Shown: positions 27,457 through 39,502 of the stretch, in pieces
Numbering within the stretch: position 1 is the stretch's first letter
Layout of the letters: the number at the start of each line of letters is the position of its first letter
Assembly: GCF_000151315.2 (NCBI RefSeq)
Contig: NW_011887306.1
Location: forward strand, 660,072-724,071
DNA: 64,000 bases
Direction of reading: 5' to 3'
DNA from: Capsaspora owczarzaki ATCC 30864
Lineage: Eukaryota > Opisthokonta > Filasterea
The notes under the pieces: generated by a model
What the model was told of the DNA's origin: nothing
Seen by the model: the letters and a program-made list of their open reading frames with translations, nothing else
Database searches by the model: none
Made by a program: the position numbers and the translations under genes

Positions 27457-30400
27457 TCAACGACGGCTGCGAAGCACCTGCATGGCCCAGCCATAGGACT
27501 TGTAGCGAGCGGGAGTGAGGAAGGACAGGAGCACGATCGAGGTCGGAAAGTCGAGCTTGCGCAAAATGCTATCTTGCCGTGTTGGCAGCATGTGCGAGGC
27601 AGCAGCACGAAGCGCACTGCTGCCAAAAGCGCGAACGAGTGTGTGGCAGGTTGCAAGCGGGAGGGACGTGGGGCCGCTGGTGCTTGGAGCAGCCAAGGAC
27701 AACACCGACTCGGCTGGGCTCGACACTGCAGCCGACCGCCCGCGCGGATGAAGAAACTGATGCCTTGCTGGTGACGCCTTGTGGGTAGCTAACAAGTCAA
27801 AGTTCAACGCGTGAGCCCCGCGCGACGCCGCAGTCGTGGAAAAGTGGCGATACGACACTACCAGCGGTGAAGCGCTGCTGCTGCTGCTGCCGCTGCCGCT
27901 GCTGGTGTGATGAGGAAGCGATGAAAATGCTGGTGCTGCCGAGAAACTTTCCGGTGATTGCGGCTGCATCTCAAACTCGGTCTTGTCGGTTCGAGATTGA
28001 GACTCTTGCAGCTCTTGAAGAGCAGGGCCCAGCCGATCGCGCACAAAGGCAGGGTCGCAGTAGTCGAATGCTGTTTTCTGATACACATCCTTGGCTGCGT
28101 AGTCGACACCTGCCGAGATGAGTAGGACAATGATGCGGAGCACATCCCGTTCAGACACTGCTGGCGCCGACGACCCCTTGGGACTGCACGCGGCGGCATC
28201 CAAGGCGCGGCATGCACTGTGCAGCACGGATTGCTGCTTGCTGTTGACCAAATGAACGCTTGCACCGTACTCCAGCAACAAGGCTGCTGCACGCTCTTGC
28301 CCAAAAAAGCAGCTGTAGTGAAGGGCAGTACATCCCGTCGCGTCGACCGCATCGACCAGCTCTGGAAGCACAGGGTTTGAGCTGGATTTCTGCTGGCCCG
28401 CGGCAGCAGAAAGCAGTGAGGCGACCGCATTCACAGACCGCGAGTGTGCTGCAATGTGCAGGGGAGTTGCACCGGCGTCCGTCTTCAAGTCGAGTCGGGG
28501 TTTGCGCACCAGCAGCTCATTCAGCACGTCAAGATGGTTGTGAAGAACAGCAATGTGCAGAGCATTAAACCCTGTGGTTGACGCAGGCGAGTCTGGGCGA
28601 AACCCCTGCGACAAGAGTTGTCGCACGTGTTGGTGGCGGCCGTGCTGCGAAGCAATGAAGAGCGCATCGTGCCCCTGCGCATCTCGCACGTGTCGGTCTA
28701 CGCCTGGTGCAAACAGCAGCATCTTGAGAGGCTTGTCGGACTCGCACTTGGCCGAATGGAGCAGCGGCGTCCAGCCATGAAGCCTGTCGCGGGTGTTGAT
28801 ATCGGCGTTGTTGGAGCGGGTTGTCAAAAGGGTCACTGCACGGTGAAATCCAGCCGCGGCGGCATGGTGCAGAGGGAGAAGGCCATTCGAGTCGGGAAAG
28901 TCAATGCCAGCGCCGGCGTTGATCAAGGACAAGGCGATAAACTCGTGCCGATGCAAGAGGGCGAGATGCAACGCCGTGCATCCATTCCGCGCGAACGCAT
29001 CAAGCCGAATGGTGTCGGCCTTCAAGAGTCGATCAACCGTTGCACGGCATCCATTCGAGGCGGCAATAGCAAGCGGTGTTTCGCCATCACGTGTCACAGC
29101 GTTGACGTTTGCCCCTGCTTCGACCAGCAGCGAGACCACAGGCGAGCCGTTCTCATTGATGCAAGCCATGTGCAACGGCGATTTACCGTTCGCGGCCAAG
29201 CAATCAAGCGGGGCTCCGTGCCGAAGCAGCGCTTCCACAAGCGGAATCGAGCCATTGAGCGCCGCAGCATGGAGAGGGGTTTCGCCAGCGTCACTGGCAA
29301 TCGCCGGGTTTGCCCCTGCTTCAAGGAGCGCATGTGCAATCTCCACTTGGCCCAAAGTGCACGCACGGTTGAGTGCAGTACGACCCATATGACCGGGTAA
29401 GTTTGGATTGGCGCCGCCTTGCAGGAGGCGGGAAACGGCGCCGGGCAGGTTGTTCGACACGGCGGTTGAAAGCGGGGTGAATCCGCGCATGTCCTTTGCG
29501 TTTGTGTCTGCACCGCGGTCCAACAACAGCTGGATGAGCGGTTCCAGCCTCCGGCCCGTCACAGCGTACAGAAGCGGCGTGGCTCCGAGATTGTCGCAGG
29601 CGTGGACATCGGCACCACACGCAATGAGCTGCTCGGCCACGGCAGTCTGACCCGCGAGCAGCGCAACAAACAGTGGCGTTCGGTGGTTGCCATCGCGAGC
29701 GTCGAGATGAGCGCCGTGTTGGTGCAAGGCTGGAATGAGCATGTGCCAGCCGTTGGCGGCGGCAAAGTGCAACGCCGTGCGGCCGAGGGCGTTGGCAGCA
29801 TTGATGTTGGTGCCAGACTCCTGCAGCAACCGCTCCACCACCGCAAGATGCCCAGTAACCGCGGCCAGGTGGAGTGGAGTGTTGCCAAACTGGTCTTGCT
29901 CTGCAGCGAGCCATTTCGCGTGCGACAAGAGCACATTCATAATAGCAAGTCGGTTGGTGGCGGCTGCCACATGCAATGCAGTCACTCCGTTGATGGCGGC
30001 AGGGAGATTCGGCGTATCGTTGGGAGACATTGGCGTCGGAGTGACGGGCGGTGTGACAGTACGAACCGGAGTGGCAGATCTTGGTTCTGGAGTGGGCGCT
30101 GCTATTGCTGCAGGGATAGCGCGCACTGGCTCTGGAGCGAGTACGAGCGATGTGCTTGACGATGCATGGCCCGAGCTCACGATTGCGAGCGTGGAATTTC
30201 GTGAAGTCGCAGCAACGAGCTGTTGCAATAATCCAGCAACGTCGGAACTCGACGTCAGAGCTTCCGCCTTGTCTGGCCGTTCCATCATCATGGTTGACTT
30301 GGACTGCCTTCCTTGTCCATGTAGCCTTGGCTGGGCGACCATTGGCGTTGGCGGGGATGGCGGTCGGTGTCTCTGCCTATGATGATTCGTGCCATTGCTA

Positions 30401-30547
30401 TTACTGTTATGACTACTGCTAATACTACTGTTTATGCTGTTGGCGACCGTGGTTGAGGTCACTGGAGTGGTGGTCGCGAGTGCCGCAGCGAGACGGAGGA
30501 TCACAGGCAGGGCTTCCGAGCAGACCACTGCGACCGACTCGACCGAC

Positions 30548-30583
<36 letters not shown>

Positions 30584-30906
30584 CGAGGTCGCTGCAAGTA
30601 GCTCGGGATGGAGTTCTGTTGTTGCTGCTGCTGTGCTGGAAGCGCGACGACGAGTCGAATGTGTGGAGATCTCGCAGATTCGACGGGTGTGCCTGCCTGC
30701 GATGAGGCTGCATGCGACACTTGTGGTGCTTGTGGTGCTTGGGATGATGTTGACGATGATGGTTGGAGTGGTGGTTGGAGTGGTGGTTGGAGTGGTGGTG
30801 CTGTGGACGCGAGGATGATGCGGCTGAGCGCGTGGAGGTCGCCGATCGCTGCAGCGTCCAGCAATGCGTGCGATGCAAGGATGCGCGACTCGAGCACAGG
30901 GCTCAT
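27457..30906 (-). CDS. Ankyrin-repeat protein with about 18 repeats
   Basis: A single long exon of 1149 residues from the ATG at 30906. The open frame continues upstream to 31131, but that part is hydrophobic and T-rich and looks like 5' UTR. The first ~300 residues are low complexity (Ser, Pro, Gln, a 10-Ala run, Asn). From about residue 305 to 950 I count 18 ankyrin repeats with clear G-x-TPLHxAAxxG cores, for example FGNTPLHLAAVTGHLAVVERLL, AGETPLHAAALNGSIPLVEALL and TGCTALHYSCFFGQERAAAL. The last ~200 residues are Ser-rich and end with a hydrophobic helix-like tail (LRKLDFPTSIVLLSFLTPA, then YKSYGWAMQVLRSRR). No kinase, death or SAM domain is seen. Probably a scaffold; partner unknown. 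It is one of only a few intronless genes here. Confidence 0.9.
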
Positions 30907-31429
30907 CGTGCTGATGGTGGGAATGGGAATGCCGAGCTCGCCAGGGACCGTCGCAGGACGAGATCGACGCGGCGAACGAGAACAACAAGAGTGACATGTC
31001 TGAGAAAAGAAGAAATAAAACAACATAATACGAATACCAACGAGAAACCATGTCTGAGAAAGCGAAAAAAACAAACAAACAAAAACAACAAAGCCTTTCA
31101 AGGGACGTGATTTTGCGCTATGTCTGACCAATTGAGAAAACTACGAAATGATTGAAAAATGGTCAAGACTTGAGTTGCTCAGTGATCGAGACAACCTCCC
31201 CATCTCCCAAGGTGCACTGGAGTCGCAGAGACCCTCCATTAGCACCGAGCAAAGTCAGTTTGTTGACCTGCGTTGGTTGGCGGAGGTGGATGACTGCCAG
31301 TTTCGCAATATTCTGAATGCAAAACAATGGCCGAGTAGTATTACTTTGAACAAAAAAAAGGAAATCACGACATACAAACAGAGTTAAAGAGAGAAACGCG
31401 AAAAGCACTGCTGGATTTTCGAGTCTGTT
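30907..31429. other. Intergenic, no gene seen
   Basis: 523 bp between the ankyrin gene start and the NDUFA12 stop. AAAACAAACAAACAAAAACAAC-type A-rich stretches near 31060-31095 are the main feature. No supported ORF. Confidence 0.4.
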
Positions 31430-32469
31430 TCACTGCTTGGCAGGCGCGTTTGGATCCCAGGCCTCGATCTTTGCCTTGGTGGTGCTCCATGGCATGTAGG
31501 CCTTGGCTGTGCCGGTCGGGTTTGGCTGGTATGCCTCCTGGAAGAAGGGGCGATAGAGCATCTTTGGATCCGACTGCGGCGGCTCCTGGCACATGTTGTG
31601 AATCCAGCGATGCCTGCAACAAAAACAAAAACAAAACAAAACAAACAAACACGAAAACCCGCAAGCATTTCAGTCACATGGCTCTCTCTGCTCCTCACTT
31701 TGTCACAATTGGCAGAATGCCAAACACAAGCCCAGCACAAACACAGGACGCAATGACAGGTTCTACCATTCCGGTGGGATTTTGCTGCCATCGTAGCAGT
31801 AGTAGTGTTTCTCCTTGGCGTAGTCGACCCAGCGGTTCAGGCCTATACATATAATAGATGAGCCATGTTTCGTGTTTGTAGCATCGACAACACTTCAACA
31901 TCCTGGGACAAGTGGGCTCGTTCGCTTTTCGTCTGGACTTCTCGCTGAATGTATGAACATGCGCAATCCCTCTCTTCCCCGCCAACCCCGCCAACCGCCG
32001 CTTCCTCAAAATCCACTACAATTTGAACTCGCTCTCCTTTCGCTTTCGTATGAAATGGTTTCCAAGCTTCCCTACCAAAGACATGGTCTGGTCGCTCATA
32101 GTACTTGTTGCCAAACTGATCCTCGCCGACGAGCGTACCACCGCGAATGTCTGACTCACTGTAGCACCCAAGGAGCAAAACGAACATAGGCAGACAAGCG
32201 GGTGAAAGTGAGTGCGTGAGTGAGTGAGTGAGTGCGTGAAAGTGAGTGAGTGAAGATCTCCCCTCTCTTCCATTGCCTCTGTCTCTACTCTCTCTCCCCC
32301 AGCCGCAACCTGGCCCCCCCGCCCGCCCGCTCTCCCCGAGTAGACTGCTTGGGAATGTGGAAGAAGGGGCCGCTACATCAGTGTTGCTGCTGTACCGGAG
32401 CAGTTGGGAGAGAGCGCGACGCCAGCCCATCTTCATGGCAAGCTTGTATTGAGCGATCGATTGAGCCAT
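31430..32469 (-). CDS. NDUFA12: NADH:ubiquinone oxidoreductase accessory subunit NDUFA12 (B17.2)
   Basis: Four exons (32469-32396, 32158-32076, 31842-31767, 31613-31430) give 138 residues, close to the ~145 of animal NDUFA12. Key family segments are present in order: GGTLVGEDQFGNKYYE, LNRWVDYAKE, YDGSKIPPEWHRWIHNM, and the C-terminal NPTGTAKAYMPWSTTKAKIEAW. The protein is a supernumerary subunit of mitochondrial complex I, placed at the matrix arm. No long cleavable presequence is visible, as is usual for this subunit. Introns are 154-237 bp. The stop is followed by the ankyrin gene 523 bp away, in the same orientation. Confidence 0.95.
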
Positions 32470-33070
32470 GTTGCAAAAACGACAATGATCAATGTGTGGA
32501 CTGAGCAAAACAAAACAAGAAGAAGCGACAAAGCTCAGAAAATAGAAAATAAAATATGAAACACAAAAAATGAATGGAAGAAACGAGAACAAAGGTGCGA
32601 AAGAAACGAGAATACTGTAAGGCTATCTAGTGACGATGCGCACCGAGCTCGAGCTCGATGAATCTCAGAAACAGACAAAAGAAACATGAAGGAAAACAAG
32701 AAAAAAAAAGGGGAGGGTTGGCTCATTCGGAACGAGGCCACAGAGGATGAAATAACAAAAACGAACAAAAAAGGATCAAAATGTAGTCGCGCCCGAGCTC
32801 AATGTCGGGTCGAGTCAGTGATGAATCGAGCTCTAGAATGGAAAGGAAGGGTTGTGGCTGATTGTGCTCTGTCAGCGGTCGCGAGTAGAGCGGAGAGAAG
32901 CTGAAATTCACAATTCTAAGAGTTTATTTCACTTTCAAGATCCAACATCAAAGTCATCTCACAAACACAGTCACTGAAACACTATTTGACCAGCAACGAC
33001 TCGCTGACAAACAATAACAAATAAACAACACAAACACACACACAAACACACGAACCTTTGCCGCTTTATT
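32470..33070. other. Intergenic, no gene seen
   Basis: 601 bp between the NDUFA12 start and the stop of the Gly-rich/PH gene. A-rich, with a short CGAGCTCGAGCTCG palindrome near 32643-32656. No supported ORF. Confidence 0.4.
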
Positions 33071-36000
33071 TTAGTCGGCACGACCCATGTACGCCTCGAC
33101 AGCACGGACACGCTGCTCGGGAGTCTCGAAAAGGTTGAGCTCCTCGATGACGGGACGGCCAAAGTTGGCGTTCATACGGCGGCTGCCAAACTCTTCCATG
33201 GACATGACGAGGTTGTCCGTCTTGTAGTGGTGCAGACGGAACTTGCGGTGCTTGCCAGCAAAGTCTGCGGCAAAGTTGTCACGCCTGGCGCTGGCAGCAA
33301 AGCTAGGGAAGCAGAATTCGTGCAAGAGATCACCGGCAGTCTGCTGGGGGTTGGCGCGCTTGTTTGCGGCTTGGATGGTCGAGGAGGCACGCTGCACGGC
33401 AGAGGCACGGTTGCGCGCGTCTTGGCCGTTGCCGAGACGGAAGAGGGTGGTCTTGGCAGCCTTGATGACGAGGTCGGTGGTGAGCTTGGCCACGAGGGTG
33501 GAGCGACGACGGGGCAGGAGGCGATCGGCCCAGTTCTTGGTGGCATTCGCAAGGAAGAGAATGCTGCCCAGCAACTGCACAATGAGCTGCTCGGCGGCGC
33601 CATCTGCCACGCAGGCACCCTCGTCAAAGTAGGCAAAATCGAGCACGGTGCGCAGAGCATCGAGCTGCGTGTTGACGTACGACGAGCTGAGCTCGCCAAC
33701 CCACTTTGCATTGCGCAGAGCTGCCTGCTCATCAGCCAGATCCGACAGAATGGCAGAGAAGACAAGGCCAATGGGGCTGGTCGCGCGAGTCTCCAATGCC
33801 CAGTCCTCGGCGCTCGGGCAGTTGGCGTCGCGCCTCGGCAGCAGGGCCAACTTGCGCTTCAGCGGCAAGCTCTTGAGCATGTTGAACTGGTTTTGCGCGC
33901 TGGTCACAAACTCTGCCGTGTGAATAAAGTCGTCGGCCACGGAGAGATAGGTAGCGTTTGCGCGCTTGCTCTCGAGCGAGCGGAAGACAAAGATCGAGCC
34001 GACCATGTACTTGGCAAACATGCCGTCCGTAATCATCTGAGCGTCGTACTCGTGCACCACAATAAAGCGGTTGCCGGGGTAGCGGCGAGACAGCGTGTAG
34101 GCGAGCTTGGTGGCCTGGCTAACGAGCATTTCCGAGGACGGGCCGCCGCAGCAGCACCGAGCCGACGAGACCACAATGCGTGCCGCGCGCTCGTGCGAGA
34201 ACCACGCTTCACGGTGAACACGGGCGCCGGCAATGTTGAGGTTGGCAACCGTCGACGTGTACGACTCGAGCTGCATGGCGGCGGTAGAGACACTGGTGGC
34301 CTCATCGCCGGGCTTGAACTCGGCGCCAATCTGCACCACCGTCTCGTCCGCAGGGGCCAAGGTGGGGATGACCTTGCCGGGGCGCGAGTTGGTAATGACA
34401 TTGTACAGCTCCTCCAGCCAGTCCTCAATGGCGGGGTTGGCAGTGGGCGAGTGCTGCTCGCTCGGACGGACAGTCACCGAGCCAGCATCCGTCATGGCGT
34501 TGATGATGGAGAACTGGGGCCGCTTGGGCTTGCCGCCAGCCACGACAATGACCGTGTCCAAAGCGATGGTGCTGGTCACGGTCTCGAGGTTGGCACTCGA
34601 GTACGTGTTCAGCACGCAGGTCGGGGTCGACTCGAGCACGCAAAAGCGCTCGGAGAAAGCAGTGCCCTTGGCACCAGCAGCCACCTGGAGCCAGCCGCTA
34701 ATGACGCCCTTTTGCGCAATCTTCTCGGCAGCGGGAACGCCGTCGTCTTCCGCACCAGAAGAGGGAGAGGGCGACACGGGAGCGCCAGGGGTGGCGGGAT
34801 CGGAGCCGACACCGCTGGTGCTGCTGGACGAAGTCGAGAGCGACGAGGTGAGACGATGGCTAAAGCGGCGAGGCGCCACGACAGCCGGCAGCTTGACGGC
34901 GGCCACAGATGCGCGCGGCGCGTTGGGCTGCTGGGGCAACGGCGCGGCCCGGGTTTGGCTCTGCACATACTGGTGGTGCTGGAACTCGTGGTGAGCGGCG
35001 GTCTGGTGCATCTTCTGGACGTGCTCCCGCGAGAGCTCGAGGATGGTCTGGCAAACGATGGGGTACCAGACGCGGCAGGCCGGCGGCGTGGCAATGTAGT
35101 TGGGGTCGGTCGAAGGAGGGTCTGCCGGCAAGTCGCTGAAGGTGACAGTGTGGGCGCTGCTAACGACGGTAAACGAGGTGATTGGCTCATCGGCACTCGC
35201 GGGCACCTGAGTCAGGCGGACGAATGCGCCGACCAGGCGGATGACGGCGATCGGGACGTACAGGTTCAGTGGCTCGTAAATGGCAATAATGCCCGGACGC
35301 TTGTGCAGGATGGCATGGAGGCGCTGGACCTTGTTGCCACGCGCCAGAATCTGCATGCAGAAGGTGTTTTCAATGTCCTTGGCGATCTCGGTGCCGCGAG
35401 GGAAGGGGCCAATCTCGGCTTCGTCGGGGCGATTGAGGAAGTTGCTCACGCTAGTGTAGCCAGCCATGCACTCCCAGACATCGAGGGGAACGAGGTGGTT
35501 TTGAGCATCGGCCTGATCCATGCGACCGGGCACGTAGAAGCGAATGCCGCGGGGACCACGCGCGGTGGCAATGAGCTCGCCGGTCGGCATGCTCTGCAAG
35601 GGAATGCGGTCGCGATTCTCGCCCTCCATGCAAGGGTTGTTCAGGACAATGATGGTCTTGCCGGAAAAGTCTTGCTCGAGGGAGGTGCCGCTCATCTTGA
35701 CGTGGCGCAGCGTCAGACCGGTGTACAGCGAAATGTTCCACTTGGCCAAGCGAATGCCGTAGGTGCGCGCAATGTTGTCCCAGGCAGTGACTTCTTCGGC
35801 CTTGGAGAGGTTGTTGACCACAAGAAGAATGTCGTTCGAGTCGCTGCGGTTGTACGCTTCGCAGAGCTGGATGGACCACGGGCGCTGGTGGATGAGCTGC
35901 AGCTGGTCTGCCGCGAGAAGACGACCCTCACCGAGGGTGGCCTGCATGTGGACCTTGGTGTACATCGGGGTGTCCGGGTTGCCAAAAGCAACGGTGCCCG

Positions 36001-38598
36001 CAATGTAGCACACCTGACCCGGCATCAATTCGGCAATCTCTTGGGTGAAGCCGCCAAGCAGGGTCATGCGATTGCCGTTCTTGTCGCGGAGCACAATGTC
36101 GCCTTCGGGGAAGGGAAGCGTGTCGGGCAAACCGGAGAGGGCATAGTCTTCCGGGTTTGGCGGGTTGGTGAGCACCAACACGCCGTCGGCCGTCAAAAAG
36201 ACATCCTTGGTCACGAGCAGGCGCAAGTGTGCCAGGATCAAGCGACGGGTCTCAGAGTTCAGACCCATGGGCTTGAGAGAAATGTTCTTGACACGCAAGG
36301 CAATCGGGGCTTCGGCGCCTGGAATGATGGCTTCGGCACCGACAACGGCAGAAAGCTCGAGGGGGAACCGGACACGGAAGGGAGTGTCTTGACCGCGGAT
36401 GTGGTAAAAGTCCTGGTTGACACGCGTCACCGTGGCGCGGTGCTCGAGCTGCGCAGGGGCGTACAGCGGCAGGCCACGCGACGGGCCACTGACGTCGGGC
36501 ACGGTGATGTGCTGCGGGGCCGAGAGGTTGGCCAAGCCACCGGCAGGAATGCTGCGCGGCACGAGCCGAGACTCAGTGGCAGGATTGAAGTTCACCCACT
36601 GGTTGTCGCGGATGGTGAACACCACATCCTGGTAGCCGGGGGTTGGCATGCCACCCACATTCTGGGACTCGACCTCGACGGCCACGGTCGCGGTCGGCTC
36701 AATGATGCCGTACGCCTTGGTGTCGGCCATCGCAACGTTGCGCAGGTTGAGCTCGTACGGCCGCGGGTAGGTGGCAATCACCATGCTTGCATCATCGGCC
36801 GAGGTGACGGGAATGCCAAAGCTGCCATTGTTGCCGTTGTAACCAGATGCACCAGTGTCGCCAGAAGCGCCAGAGCAGCCCGACGGGCCCGACCAACCAC
36901 CGGGATTGGTGTGAGAGACTGAGACGGTCGTCGAGTAGGAATTGCCGTTCGCGTCGGTCGAGTACTGCGTCTCGTACGTGGTCCAGCTGTAGCTCGAGCC
37001 ACCGGGGCCACCGGGGCCTCCCGAACCACCAGGGCCACCGTAGCCGCCATCACCACCAATGCCACCCACAACGACGGGCACATCCTTGAGCAGCATGAGC
37101 AGATCCGTATCACGCTCGTTGACCTGGAGCACAATGTGACCACCATGGCCACCATCGCCACCTCGGCCACCATCGCCGCCTCGGCCACCTGAATAAACAA
37201 ACAAACAAAAAAAGAACAGAAGGGCGGACAGATCAGAGTAATGGCAGTGAGTGAAAACAGTTGTTGAAAACAGTTGTTGACAAAAGACCAGCTCATCCAA
37301 ATTTTTTGCGTCTGCTGATGTGATACCCCATCTACGTCCATCACTGTTTTTGATGTTTGGTAATCTCAGACTCCTTTCATGTGAGACCGCAACATTGAGA
37401 GAGAGAGAGAGAAGCGGAGGGGGGGGGGCGAACCAAAGAAAAAAACCAAAGAAAAACACAACGCCGGTCACCCGACTGGTGAATCATTGCCACCAAAGGA
37501 GTGCCAAGTCACCCGCCCGCCAGTGTGGCTGCACCAAAGAGAATCAGCCACAAGAAACACAGATGAAGAAACAGCGAGAGAGAGAGAGAGAAAGAGAGAG
37601 AAAGAAAGCAAGAAAATGCGACTCACTCTCAGAGAACGCTTCAAAGCAACACAACGGCTGAAATGCATTAAAACCCACCGATGGGAATTGAAAATACGAG
37701 TTTTTTTAAAAAAAAATAAATAATAAAAGTTAAAAAACATGAATAATAAAGAATTCATTGAAAAAATTCAAATCGAACGAAAAAGTCATATTTGGAAGTG
37801 TGGATCTTAGAAAAAGAAAAAAAAAGACGAAAATAGACCACAAAAACAAAAGCCACTCCAAGGCAGCCACTCGTCGCTCCCAAGCAGAGCGAAGCAAGCA
37901 GACCGAAAGACAGGGAGACGAGAGAAAGAAAGAGAGAGAGGGAGAGAGGGAGCGACGAGGGAGGAAAAGGAGAGAGAGAAAGGGAGCAAGACGGTCAAAG
38001 ATCAAATGCGAAACAAACAGTTTACACGTCACAACCGAATCCCTCACACTTGCTCATCGACACACCATCACGACACATTCACCAGAACAACAACTTAAAA
38101 AACAAAGCGAGAAGAAAGCGACTCACCGTCGCCACCAGGGCCGCCGTTGCCGCCGCTCGAGTACTGGGTCGCGTCTGTGCCGCGGTATCCCATGGAACCG
38201 TCGCCGCCTCGACCACCGTCGCCGCCACGGCCGCCGTTGCCACCGATGGCGCTCATGAAGATGGACGTAGAGGGATCGCCGAGCGTGCAGCGGTCTTCCG
38301 AGGTGCTGCCGCCGCCGCCAAGGACGGTCTGGTTTGAGGTTTCGTCTGCGAAAATCGTGCGAGTAATGTTCCCTGCGTCCTGACCACGCAGACCGGGCGT
38401 GCCGTCGCCGCCACGGAAACCATTCGCACCGGTGCCCATGCCGTGCGAGCCAGCGTGGCCAGTGCTGCCGTCGTCACCGCGCATGCCGTTCGCATTGTAG
38501 GCGTACGTGTGCGACCACGACCACGAGCCGACCGGCGCCTGCGACGCGACGACAAACGACGGGCCCGGCGGCAGCGGAACTGGCTTCGTAAACTGCAT
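33071..38598 (-). CDS. Large protein with collagen-like Gly-rich N-terminus and internal PH-like domain, family not recognised
   Basis: Two exons (38598-38127 and 37188-33071) join in phase 1 and give 1529 residues. The first ~270 residues have dense GGxGGxGG runs ([33 protein letters not shown]), with the single ~940 bp intron placed inside the Gly repeats. There is no signal peptide, so this is not a normal secreted collagen. A long beta-rich region without known motifs follows ([32 protein letters not shown]). Near residue 980 comes a PH-like unit ([19 protein letters not shown] to [14 protein letters not shown]). A helical C-terminal half contains [10 protein letters not shown]-like and [17 protein letters not shown] segments. 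Similar Gly-rich-plus-beta proteins are known from amoebae and fungi as uncharacterised families; I cannot assign a function. Confidence 0.85.
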
Positions 38599-39502
38599 GT
38601 TTTGTTTTGTTTTTCGTTGTTGATGTTGGTTCCGGGTTGCTGGCCTGACGCGAGACAAGTCAAGTTGGTTGAAGAGGGTTGAGATCAACTAATTCAAAAG
38701 AACCAAGACTGAGCGGTTTGAATTTTGCTTGAATCGCGCTTTTAAACAAACACAACAAAGCCAAATATGGTGGGCGTTAGATCTTGAGCAAGCAGATCCA
38801 ATTTTCGAGAACACCTTCTTCAGCGCAAACCAAGACCGTGGTGGGTGGGGAAGCACACCAAGACGCCAACACAGCAGGTTGGAGAGAGAGAGAGGGCGAG
38901 GGGGGGGGTTCAGCGGAAGGGAGCAACCCGGGTGCGAGCGGGGTGGAGCAAAATGGACGATTACCAGAAATGTGACTGTTTGTTGACGTGCAGTGTTTAC
39001 GTCGTTCTTACTTCATCGACACCCGTTTATGGTAGTGGGAAGGCAATGTGCAAAGATCTCACGCGGAATGCAAGTCCGTGTCATCCAAAGCCAAATGATA
39101 ACAGCTGAACAAGTTGAGCAATTGGAGGAGCGGGGAGGGTGAACTAAACCCGGCGTTGAAAGACAACAACACTGGGGTTGTCTCTGTTACAAAGCAAGAG
39201 GTGCGCGTAGTAGCAGCGATGAGAATCAAGGCGTCAATGAGACCGAAGCCGTCCAGCAGGTTTTTTGCATTTGTTTTTTGATCCTGCGTTTGCTGGGCAA
39301 CGACGTTTCATGTTGCAAGTGCTGGCACTTCGCAATAGATCTAACAGGGTTGATTTCGTTCCGGCTGTGGAGAAACCAAACTTTTCAGTGCGCTTGGAGG
39401 ATGGTGCTTGTTCTCATAAAGGTTGCAGGTTTGGAACGTTCCATTTATTGGTTACCGGAGGGCGTTTACCCCCCCCCCCAAAAAAAAAAAAAAAATGTGG
39501 CA
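38599..39502. other. Intergenic between Gly-rich/PH gene and LRR-B, no gene seen
   Basis: 904 bp. It holds the upstream region of the Gly-rich gene (a GTTTTGTTTTG tract right at the ATG) and the 3' flank of LRR-B (C9-A13 tract at ~39470-39495). No ORF with protein-like character. Confidence 0.4.

Noticed and set aside
30907-31131. N-terminal extension of the ankyrin ORF with hydrophobic segments (possible signal anchor)
   Set aside because: Its residues come from T-rich sequence with repeated TGTCTGA... strings typical of UTR here; the ATG at 30906 gives a cleaner start.
33227-36922. A 1231-codon plus-strand ORF antisense to the Gly-rich/PH gene
   Set aside because: Its reading is low-order Arg/Gly/Ala/His text without domain character. 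It arises from third-position GC bias of the real minus-strand gene, whose protein has structured segments and a spliced upstream exon.
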